A DNA stretch of 5,929 bases, taken from positions 1 through 5,929 of the forward strand of contig JBGPGW010000229.1 in NCBI GenBank assembly GCA_041484095.1, given 5' to 3'. This DNA is from JBGPGW01 sp041484095 (lineage in GTDB: Bacteria > Pseudomonadota > Alphaproteobacteria > CADEGL01). The translations under genes and the position numbers were made by a program. Shown piece by piece: positions 1 through 5,929 of this stretch. Position 1 is the first letter of the stretch. The number at the start of each line of letters is the position of its first letter. Under the pieces are notes generated by a model. It searched no databases, had not been told where the DNA came from, and saw only the letters and a list, made by a program, of their open reading frames with translations.

Positions 1-312
1 GAAAAGATCGTTGAGCTTGTTTGGCGTGTCCTTGAATTGATCCGCATCGGCCGGCACTTCGCCCTTGCGCGTGATGTTCGGCCAGGATTCCGAATATTGG
101 CGATTGAACTGAACCCATCGTTCCATATCGCCGTCGGTCTCGGGGTGGATGGCTTCCACCGGGCATTCCGGCTCGCAGACGCCGCAGTCGATGCACTCGT
201 CGGGATGGATGACGAGCATGTTTTCGCCCTCGTAGAAACAGTCGACGGGACACACCTCGACGCAGTCCTGATACTTGCACTTGATGCATGGCTCGGTAAC
301 GACGTAAGTCAT
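1..312 (-). CDS. fdxA: Seven-iron ferredoxin FdxA (3' end cut by window edge)
   Basis: This is a small soluble cytoplasmic electron carrier with one [3Fe-4S] and one [4Fe-4S] cluster. The ATG at 312-310 opens a frame of 104 codons that is still open at position 1. FdxA proteins are about 110 residues, so only a few C-terminal codons are missing. The protein starts MTYVVTEPCIKCKYQDC. Its cysteines fall at residues 9, 12, 17, 21, 25, 40, 43, 46 and 50. Cys9, 17 and 50 match the three-iron ligands of Azotobacter FdI-type ferredoxins (offset by one), and Cys21, 40, 43 and 46 match the four-iron ligands. Cys50 is followed by Pro, and the longer C-terminal extension with RWVQFNRQYSESWP is typical of FdxA. 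A strong Shine-Dalgarno sequence supports the start. Genes for the S4 protein and helicase lie just upstream on the same strand, a familiar alphaproteobacterial arrangement. Its redox partner cannot be told from the sequence. Confidence 0.96.
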   Translation of the reverse strand, partial: MTYVVTEPCIKCKYQDCVEVCPVDCFYEGENMLVIHPDECIDCGVCEPECPVEAIHPETDGDMERWVQFNRQYSESWPNITRKGEVPADADQFKDTPNKLNDLF

Positions 313-316
313 TGGG

Positions 317-323
317 CTCTCCC
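317..323 (-). promoter_or_regulatory. Ribosome binding site of fdxA
   Basis: Read on the minus strand this is GGGAGAG. The GGGAG core ends six bases before the ATG at 312, which is good Shine-Dalgarno spacing. It fixes the ferredoxin start and suggests efficient translation independent of the broken gene upstream. Confidence 0.75.
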
Positions 324-368
324 GTCGGGTCGGTCAGTCCAGGTCCCGGAAACAAACCCGGCGCCAGA

Positions 369-636
369 TCATTGCCCGCTGGCGGCCTGATTCGCAAGGC
401 CGAGACCAGCGAGCACGCGCTTGCGCGCGGCGCCGCGTTCGTGGTCGGAGACGTATATAAGGCCCGCGATCCGACGCAGCAAGTGCGCCTCGTCGTCATG
501 CCTCGTCGTCATGCAATGACCCATCGGCATAGGCGACTTGCCAGGGCATCCCGATCAGATGGAGCTCGTCATGGCCGTGGCGACGCGCACCTCGGCCGCG
601 CGGCCCAGCAAGCAGACCTTTCAAGCGATCGATCAT
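369..636 (-). pseudogene. TerB-family protein remnant, frameshifted by a 13-base tandem duplication
   Basis: From the ATG at 636 the frame reads MIDRLKGLLAG, then DELHLIGMPWQVAYADGSL, and stops at TGA 498-496. The sequence after the stop resumes in another frame as DDEAHLLRRIAGLIYVSDHE followed by RGAARKRVLAGLGLA, ending at TGA 371-369. The break coincides with an exact 13-base direct repeat; with one copy removed, a single 84-residue frame joins ...SLHDDEAHLLRR... without error. The WQVAYADG and AHLLRRIAGLIYVSD stretches resemble the C-terminal half of TerB/TerB-like helical-bundle domains in Alphaproteobacteria. Such proteins are, from memory, usually around 140-150 residues, so even the repaired frame appears to lack the centre of the domain; this part is inference. 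The gene follows the S4 stop by eight bases, with only a weak AGG upstream of the ATG. Any role in tellurite resistance is only a family name. A sequencing or assembly error at the duplication is the main alternative. Confidence 0.72.
487..514. repeat. 13-base perfect tandem duplication (two copies plus two bases)
   Basis: On the plus strand CCTCGTCGTCATG occurs at 488-500 and again at 501-513. The period-13 match extends one base on each side, giving 487-514. Because 13 is not a multiple of three, the second copy shifts the reading frame of the TerB-like gene and produces its premature stop. The two copies are identical, which points to a recent event or to an error in the sequence. Confidence 0.93.
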
Positions 637-644
637 GTTCGCGC

Positions 645-983
645 CTAATCGAGACCGAGGGCAGTCATGCTGATGGCCCTGTCCGGCGAAGGTGGAGCCA
701 AATCGGCATACAGCGCGCGCGCCGCCGGCGCCGGGCCGCGACGCTCGGCGAGGGCGACGACGCGAATGACGCGAACATAGGCACCGAGGACGAATGTCAG
801 GACGTCGCCAGCATGAACGGGGTGGTGGGGCTTGTTCGTTTGGATCCGATTGACGCGCACATTGCCCTCGGCGCAATAGCGGGCCGCGGTCGTTCTCGTC
901 CGAAAGAATCGGGCACACCAAAGCCATTTATCCAGGCGCTGACCCGTCAGATCCGATCGCGTGGGGGGCCGTTCAGCGGGCAA
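645..983 (-). CDS. S4-domain RNA-binding protein, HslR (Hsp15)-like
   Basis: This is a 112-residue, basic, cytoplasmic RNA-binding protein. The S4 fold spans about residues 16-63: QRLDKWLWCARFFRTRT, then an Ala-rich helix, then EGNVRVN (the loop that contacts RNA), then the HAGDVLTF strand. The tail continues VVALAERRGPAPAARALYAD, which is typical of alphaproteobacterial relatives of E. coli HslR. HslR and the Bacillus counterpart RqcP bind large ribosomal subunits blocked by a peptidyl-tRNA, so a role in ribosome rescue or quality control is likely by family, not shown here. No ATG or GTG lies between the helicase stop and the RLDKW motif. The start chosen is TTG at 983-981, because a Shine-Dalgarno sequence sits seven bases upstream; it overlaps the helicase end by 11 bases, suggesting translational coupling. 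A CTG at residue 12 is an alternative start. The frame also stays open far upstream inside the helicase gene, but that part is compositional shadow. Confidence 0.9.
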   Translation of the reverse strand: MPAERPPTRSDLTGQRLDKWLWCARFFRTRTTAARYCAEGNVRVNRIQTNKPHHPVHAGDVLTFVLGAYVRVIRVVALAERRGPAPAARALYADLAPPSPDRAISMTALGLD

Positions 984-3537
984 GCTTGAGTTCCCTGAGC
1001 TTGGCGAACGGCGAGTTGGGGTCGTAGTGCTTCTGCTGCCTCGCCTTGGGTCGTTTGCGTTTCTGTCGAACCTTCCCCGTATGGGGAACGCCGTTGCCCG
1101 CGCCGTTCCGATCCGCCAGCCGGATACGGCTCCCGCGTCGGTCAAGGCGGACGGCCGTGAACATGGGCCCCTCTTCGGAGTCAATCGGGACATAGCCGAG
1201 CGCGCCCAGAATCGGACCGATTTCAAGCGGCTTGCAACCCACGAGGCGCGCCATCTGCGGCGTCACGGCGAAGGGACCCTGCGCCGCGCGCTTTCGCGCC
1301 ATGAGCACCAGCCGTTCCAGCCGATCGACGCGAATGAGGTGCGATCCGGAACGGACGAACCCGATTGCCTCGAAATAGCCATCGGGCCAGCCGGCCATGG
1401 GCACCATCAACACCGTGCCAGGCGGCGGAATCGGCGGCGCACCGGACCGGCCGCGATGGACGGCCCACAACAATGCGCGCAGCCCTAAGGTCTCCGGCGA
1501 CGCGAGCCCGCCGATCTGCACTGCCATCGGGCCGACCCGCAGTCCCAAGCGGGTCAACTGAAGGCGATCCTCCTTTGCCAAGCCATCGATCATTTCGGCC
1601 ACGCGCCGACGCGCGAGGCATCCAAGGTTCTCCACGAGCTGGAAGATAAGCCCGCGCGCGGCGCCGCTGACATCCGCGCCGCGTGTGCGGATGAGCGGGC
1701 CGAGCACATGAGCGATGTGAGCGTCGATCCAAACATCGAGACGCCGTTGGACACGTGTCTTGAGCGGCTGATCCAAGAGATCCGTTCGCCTCTGCCTGAT
1801 CGCCGGACGCAGGATCGATTCGCCCCGCACGAGGCGCGCCAGCGGTTTTCCCCGCCAGATGACGCGACCCTCCGGGTCGAGAGAAAACGCCGCGTCGTCC
1901 TCCTTCTCGAATCCTTCGACCTGACGCAGCATGCTGCCTCTGAGCGCGCGGTGAGCTGCTTGGAGAATCGGCCGCGCATCCTCACCGGTCGTGTCCGGGA
2001 CGAATCGAAACGCCTCGAGTCGTCCGACCGGCTCGCCTTCGACGAGGACCGAGCCGTCCGCGCGCACGGCCGCAAGCAATGCCCCCGCGCGATCCATCCG
2101 GCGGACGAGAGCCGCCGTGCGGCGATCGACGAATCGCTCGGCCAGACGTTCATGCAGCGCGTCCGAAAGGCGGTCTTCGATCGCACGGGCGCGCTCTTGC
2201 CAGTGCGCCGGGTCGTTCAGCCACTCCGCCCGGTGTGTGATGAACGTCCATGTCCGGGTGTGGGCGATGCGTTGGGTAAGCGCCTCGATGTCGCCATCCA
2301 CGCGATCGAGACTGTCGATATTCCGAGCCACCCAGTCGCTGGGCAGTCGTCCCGATCCCTCCATGAGATGGCGGTAGACGCGGGCGAGAAAGGCCGCGTG
2401 GGCGTCCGACATCGTCTTCCGGAAATCCGGCACCTGCGCCACCTGCCACAACAAGCGCACAGCCGAAGGGCTGGCCGCGAGCCGCGCGATGGCCGGATCG
2501 CGCGCGAGAGCCTGGAGCGTGAGCTGGTCGTCGGCATCACGCGCGCGCAACAGATCGACATGGGTCGACGGCCGATCCAGGCTGCGAAGCAGGCTGTCGA
2601 GATTGCGGAAATTGAGATCACTGCTGCGCCAGAAAATCGCCTGCAGCGGCTCGAAGCGATGGTTTTCGATGGCGTCGATCGTCTCGGCCTCAAGGGGGCC
2701 GAGCGTCGCCGTCGTACCGAACGTCCCACTGCGCAAATACCGTCCCGCGCGGCCCGCAATCTGCGCGAGCTCCGCCGCATTCAGCCGCCGCACGCCTCGA
2801 CCGTCGAACTTCGACTGCCGCGCAAACGCGACGTGAGCCAACTCCATGTTGAGGCCCATTCCGATGGCGTCCGTCGCGACGAGATAATCGACGTCGCCGG
2901 ATTGAAACAAGGCGACCTGGGCGTTCCGCGTCCGCGGCGAGAGCGCCCCCATGACCACCGCGGTTCCGCCGCGTCGACGGCGAATCAACTCCGCCATCGC
3001 GTAGACGTCTTCCACCGAGAACGCGACGACGGCGCTTCGCGGCGGAAGGCGGATCAACTTCTTCGGCCCCGTATAAGACAGTTCCGAGAACCGCGGCCGA
3101 CTGATGATTTCGATGGAGGGGATCAGGCGGCGGATGAGCGGCCGGATCGTATCCGCCCCCACGAACGTCGTCTCCTCGCGCCCGCGCGCGTGAAGCAGGC
3201 GCTCCGTGAACACGTGCCCGCGATCGGGATCGGCCGCGAGCTGGATCTCGTCGACGGCCAGAAAATCCGCCTGGCTCTCGGGCATCGCTTCGACCGTGCA
3301 CAAGAAATACCGGGCGCCGGGCGGCACGATCTTTTCCTCGCCGGTCACCAGCGCCACGGCCTTGGCGCCCACGAGCCGCACGACACGGTCGTAATTCTCG
3401 CGCGCGAGCAAGCGCAGCGGGAAGCCCATGATCCCAGTCCTGTGGGCGAGCATTCGCTCGACCGCCATGTACGTCTTCCCGGTATTGGTCGGACCGAGGA
3501 TGGCGGTGATGCGCGGGGAACCGTCCGGCACGCTCAT
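973..3537 (-). CDS. SUV3-like DExH-box RNA helicase
   Basis: This is an ATP-dependent RNA helicase of superfamily 2, related to mitochondrial SUV3 and probably acting in RNA unwinding or turnover in the cytoplasm. From the ATG at 3537 it has 854 residues. Visible motifs are Walker A GPTNTGKT (15-22), DEIQ (96-99), GALSPRTRNAQ (about 197-207), VATDAIGMGL (220-229) and QIAGRAGR (259-266). All helicase motifs are intact. The long C-terminal half matches the alphaproteobacterial extension, including VGRLEAFRFVPD, SGAARGLIFQLVE and ALLWAVHRG. The protein ends in a basic tail (RQKRKRPKARQQKHYD) followed by NSPFAKLRELKLAR. The start is uncertain. ATG 3537 puts MSVPDG just before motif I, as in family members, and leaves a 31-base gap after the upstream stop. 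ATG at 3585 and TTG at 3609 are in frame and would overlap the upstream gene by 17 and 41 bases; none has a convincing Shine-Dalgarno sequence. The downstream S4 gene overlaps its end. Confidence 0.93.
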   Translation of the reverse strand: MSVPDGSPRITAILGPTNTGKTYMAVERMLAHRTGIMGFPLRLLARENYDRVVRLVGAKAVALVTGEEKIVPPGARYFLCTVEAMPESQADFLAVDEIQLAADPDRGHVFTERLLHARGREETTFVGADTIRPLIRRLIPSIEIISRPRFSELSYTGPKKLIRLPPRSAVVAFSVEDVYAMAELIRRRRGGTAVVMGALSPRTRNAQVALFQSGDVDYLVATDAIGMGLNMELAHVAFARQSKFDGRGVRRLNAAELAQIAGRAGRYLRSGTFGTTATLGPLEAETIDAIENHRFEPLQAIFWRSSDLNFRNLDSLLRSLDRPSTHVDLLRARDADDQLTLQALARDPAIARLAASPSAVRLLWQVAQVPDFRKTMSDAHAAFLARVYRHLMEGSGRLPSDWVARNIDSLDRVDGDIEALTQRIAHTRTWTFITHRAEWLNDPAHWQERARAIEDRLSDALHERLAERFVDRRTAALVRRMDRAGALLAAVRADGSVLVEGEPVGRLEAFRFVPDTTGEDARPILQAAHRALRGSMLRQVEGFEKEDDAAFSLDPEGRVIWRGKPLARLVRGESILRPAIRQRRTDLLDQPLKTRVQRRLDVWIDAHIAHVLGPLIRTRGADVSGAARGLIFQLVENLGCLARRRVAEMIDGLAKEDRLQLTRLGLRVGPMAVQIGGLASPETLGLRALLWAVHRGRSGAPPIPPPGTVLMVPMAGWPDGYFEAIGFVRSGSHLIRVDRLERLVLMARKRAAQGPFAVTPQMARLVGCKPLEIGPILGALGYVPIDSEEGPMFTAVRLDRRGSRIRLADRNGAGNGVPHTGKVRQKRKRPKARQQKHYDPNSPFAKLRELKLAR
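991..996 (-). promoter_or_regulatory. Ribosome binding site that decides the TTG start of the S4 gene
   Basis: Read on the minus strand this is AGGGAA, ending seven bases before the TTG at 983. It lies inside the last codons of the helicase gene. It is the main reason for choosing the TTG start over any longer in-frame start. Confidence 0.6.
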
Positions 3538-3568
3538 GCCGAGAGCATCCCGTTTTGGCGCGATCGAT

Positions 3569-5929
3569 TCAAGGCGAACGCGCATCTCGCCCGGACTCGG
3601 CTCGCTCAAGCGCCGCCACCGAGTCCCTCAGGACCCCGGCCAGACGGCCGGCATCGGCGCGGACCGCGGCCGGCAGCGTGTCGAGCAGAATCGGCGCCCC
3701 GAAGCGCACGTGGATCGGAACCGGACGCGGTACATGCCTGCCCCGCGGCAGCGCTTCAAATGCGCCTTGGATCAACACCGGCACCACGGGGCCGTGGAAA
3801 TCGCGGAGAATAAGCCCGACTCCGGGAAGGAACGCCTGCAACCGGCCATCCGGGGAGCGCCACCCCTCAGGAAACCAGACCAGGCTTCGACCGCGGGCGA
3901 GCGCGGCGCGCGCCAAAGCGACGCTTCGTCCGGCCGCTCGATCATCGACCGGGAACACGCCCGTCGCGCGCGCGAGCAAGCGCCGCCCCGCACTCTGAAA
4001 CAGCCGGTTCACATCGCCGCCCCACGACAAACGCCGCACGACCCGCCAGGGCAGCGCAGCGCTCAACACGAGCGCGTCGATATCGCTTTGGTGGCTCGAG
4101 ACCAGGACGATCTGAGCCTCGGCCGGCACATGATCGCACCCCACGCTTCGAAACCGGAACAACGCCCGCACGGCCAGCCAGTTAAGACCGTAAAGCGCCG
4201 CCCCCAGAATTCGGATCGCGCGGCCCGGAGGGCTCAGCCACCGTTCTTCCAATGCCGCAAGCGAGTCCTTCGCCGTCTGACCGGCGCCGCCGGCCTTGCC
4301 CGCCGCCTCGACCTCCCGAATGAGATCGCCGAGTGTGACGATGCGGGCGAATGCGTCTTCGGCCAACGCAACGCCGAACCGCGATTCGAACGCGAGGCCG
4401 AGATCGATCCAAGCCAGCGAATCGATTCCGAGTTCCAGTTGCAGAACGGTATCGGGCGCGAGAGGCCGGCCGGGAAAACGTGCCTCAAGCCAAGCCCAGA
4501 TCGCGCGGCCAAACGGTGATTCAAAGGAGACTTGGGCCGGCGACGTCCCGGAAGGAGCACGCGCCGCTCCAGCCGATGCGCGCTCGTAGATCGCACCGAG
4601 CGCGTGACGCTTGAACTTGCCAAGCCGCGTGCGCGGCAGCGGCTCGCGCACGACGGCATAGCCCGATATCCGTTGGAATGGCGGCAGGCGTTGCGATGCC
4701 TCGGCGAGAGCGACGCGTATGACTTGATCGATGCGGCTCGATCCGGCGGCCTGGATCGACTGAAGCTCGGGCCGCACGAGGGCGACGAGGGCCCCTTTAT
4801 GCTCGAGTATCGCGATCTCCCGTATGAAGGGGCTCGTCGCGTAATGGGATTCGAGATTCTCGGGCGAGATGTTCTTCCCATCCGAAAGGACGATGAGTTC
4901 CTTGACCCGGCCGACGATGTAGAGATAGCCGTCGGAATCAAGACGCCCGAGATCGCCGCTCCGAAACCAACCGTCGGCGGTAAACGCGGCACGCATCGCC
5001 TCCGGATTGTTCCGGTACCCCGCGAATAGGCCGGGGCCTCGAATGAGGACTTCGCCGCATCCGCTTTGATCGGGGTTGTCGAGTTTGATCTCGACGCCTG
5101 GTACGGCGCGGCCGGCGCTTCCGACCCGAACGCGGCCGGGCAGGTTGAATGTTGCGATCGACGTCGTCTCGACGAGGCCATATCCCGTCAGCACCTGCCA
5201 GCCGAGACCGCGGAGCCGCCATTCAATGTCGGGATCGAGCCACGCCCCGCCGCACCCCATGAGACGAAGCGATGGCGCGAGAGTGCTGTGGAGCCGCCGG
5301 AACAGGATACGTCCGATGCCAATGTGCAAATGCCGCAGCACCCAGATCGCGATAGCCAGGATCGCGTGGAAGAGACCGCGCGAGACCCGCCCGCCGACAC
5401 GCGATTCGATGCCTGCGATGAGAGCCTCGTAGAGGCGCGGCACGCCGAGCATCGCTGTGGCCCTACCCGCCCGGAGGGCGGTGACGATTTCCGTTCCGCC
5501 GATTCCGGACGGCAGGACGATCGCCGCCCCCACCGCAAGAGGAAGTAGCATGCCAACGAGAAACGGGTAGGAATGATGAAGGGGGAGCGGCAGAAGAACG
5601 CGGTCTTCGCTACCGATGAGACTCTCCCGGCAGAGGACATCGAGGTTCGCCAGGATGTTGCGATGCGTGAGCGGCACGCCCTTCGGCGGCCCCGTCGTCC
5701 CCGAAGTATAGAACAGGGCAACTGGAGTTCCGGGGTCGACCGACGGCCAGGCGCCGTGCTGAGGGCCTCGCTCCACGTGCGCGGCATCCCTCGCTGCTAC
5801 CGACTTCTCGACGGCGAGATCGACGACATTGTCGATCAGGACGATCATTTGCGCGCCATCCAACGACCGAAGTCGCTGCCGGCAGTCGCCCGTCGTCAGA
5901 ACGTGCCGCGCACCGCTGTCGCCGAGGGC
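3569..5929 (-). CDS. Acyl-AMP ligase / acyl carrier domain / PlsC acyltransferase fusion (5' end beyond window)
   Basis: This multidomain lipid enzyme likely activates a fatty acid with ATP, may load it on its own carrier domain, and transfers it to a lysophospholipid or glycerol-phosphate acceptor at the membrane. The frame is open to 5929 and shows 786 residues; the start and early ligase part are missing. In visible numbering: P-loop-like YTSGTTGPPKG (74-84), YGLVET (250-255), GWFRSGDLG (320-328), GRVKELIVLSDGKNISPENL (340-359) and the C-terminal catalytic lysine in RTRLGKFKR (Lys438) define the ANL ligase. ELGIDSLAW (Ser504) fits the phosphopantetheine site of an ACP-like domain at about 475-545. 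SSHQSDID (HX4D: His613, Asp618), GVFPVDDR, WFPEGWRS (685-692) and PVLIQGAFEALPRG are the acyltransferase blocks. A hydrophobic segment at about 186-212 resembles that in long-chain acyl-CoA synthetases. All visible catalytic motifs are intact. Its substrates are inferred, not seen. Confidence 0.9.
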   Translation of the reverse strand, partial: ALGDSGARHVLTTGDCRQRLRSLDGAQMIVLIDNVVDLAVEKSVAARDAAHVERGPQHGAWPSVDPGTPVALFYTSGTTGPPKGVPLTHRNILANLDVLCRESLIGSEDRVLLPLPLHHSYPFLVGMLLPLAVGAAIVLPSGIGGTEIVTALRAGRATAMLGVPRLYEALIAGIESRVGGRVSRGLFHAILAIAIWVLRHLHIGIGRILFRRLHSTLAPSLRLMGCGGAWLDPDIEWRLRGLGWQVLTGYGLVETTSIATFNLPGRVRVGSAGRAVPGVEIKLDNPDQSGCGEVLIRGPGLFAGYRNNPEAMRAAFTADGWFRSGDLGRLDSDGYLYIVGRVKELIVLSDGKNISPENLESHYATSPFIREIAILEHKGALVALVRPELQSIQAAGSSRIDQVIRVALAEASQRLPPFQRISGYAVVREPLPRTRLGKFKRHALGAIYERASAGAARAPSGTSPAQVSFESPFGRAIWAWLEARFPGRPLAPDTVLQLELGIDSLAWIDLGLAFESRFGVALAEDAFARIVTLGDLIREVEAAGKAGGAGQTAKDSLAALEERWLSPPGRAIRILGAALYGLNWLAVRALFRFRSVGCDHVPAEAQIVLVSSHQSDIDALVLSAALPWRVVRRLSWGGDVNRLFQSAGRRLLARATGVFPVDDRAAGRSVALARAALARGRSLVWFPEGWRSPDGRLQAFLPGVGLILRDFHGPVVPVLIQGAFEALPRGRHVPRPVPIHVRFGAPILLDTLPAAVRADAGRLAGVLRDSVAALERAESGRDARSP

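Noticed and set aside
313..368. Possible terminator or promoter between the TerB-like remnant and fdxA
   Set aside because: No strong hairpin with a T-run and no clear -35/-10 pair is visible in these 56 bases; only the fdxA ribosome binding site can be supported.
549..604. A second frame in the TerB-like remnant reading GRAAEVRVATAM, which resembles a TerB helix start
   Set aside because: It is short and ends at a stop soon after, while the main frame reads through the same bases to the clear WQVAYADG motif; chance in G+C-rich sequence is the simpler explanation.
312..989. Plus-strand open frame of 225 codons across the S4 and TerB-like genes
   Set aside because: It overlaps three minus-strand genes recognised by motif and has no domain or credible ribosome binding site of its own.
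984..1226. Upstream extension of the S4 reading frame to an ATG at 1226
   Set aside because: This part lies inside the conserved C-terminal region of the helicase, and its translation is Arg/Ser/Thr-rich without S4 family similarity.
1708..3813. Plus-strand open frame of 701 codons opposite the helicase gene
   Set aside because: It runs antisense to a helicase with all motifs intact, is very rich in Arg, Ala and His with no recognisable domain, and is explained by the G+C-rich codon bias of the opposite strand.
3428..4519. Plus-strand open frame of 363 codons opposite the acyltransferase region
   Set aside because: Antisense shadow of the ligase-acyltransferase gene: low-complexity Arg/Pro/Ala composition and no motif.
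1..5929. CRISPR arrays, tRNA or rRNA genes, insertion sequences, attachment sites
   Set aside because: No repeated spacer pattern, cloverleaf, terminal inverted repeats or transposase motif was seen; the window is almost filled by the five minus-strand genes.

Overview
The window is a dense, G+C-rich bacterial segment in which every supportable gene lies on the minus strand, so transcription runs from position 5929 towards position 1. The combination of a SUV3-type (mitochondrial-like) DExH RNA helicase, a small S4-domain RNA-binding protein of the HslR type and a seven-iron ferredoxin FdxA is typical of Alphaproteobacteria. I infer an alphaproteobacterium but cannot name the genus from sequence alone.

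In order of transcription: (1) 5929-3569, an incomplete large multidomain lipid enzyme (acyl-AMP/acyl-CoA ligase, then an acyl-carrier-like domain, then a PlsC-type acyltransferase), whose N-terminus lies beyond the window; (2) about 3537-973, a full-length SUV3-like helicase; (3) 983-645, an S4 protein that appears to start at TTG and overlaps the helicase end by 11 bases; (4) 636-369, the remains of a TerB-family gene, frameshifted by an exact 13-base tandem duplication and apparently also missing its central part; (5) 312-1, fdxA, with its last few codons beyond the window. Gaps are only 8 to 56 bases and no terminator is visible between genes, so a co-transcribed unit is likely.

Functionally the helicase and S4 protein belong together (RNA or ribosome metabolism). 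FdxA is an electron carrier commonly found next to them in this lineage. The ligase-ACP-acyltransferase fusion is probably an acyl activation and transfer enzyme for membrane lipids and is a less expected neighbour. The points most worth a second look are the broken TerB gene, whose lesion is a perfect two-copy repeat that could in principle revert, and the domain order of the fusion enzyme, which is the reverse of the classical Aas protein.
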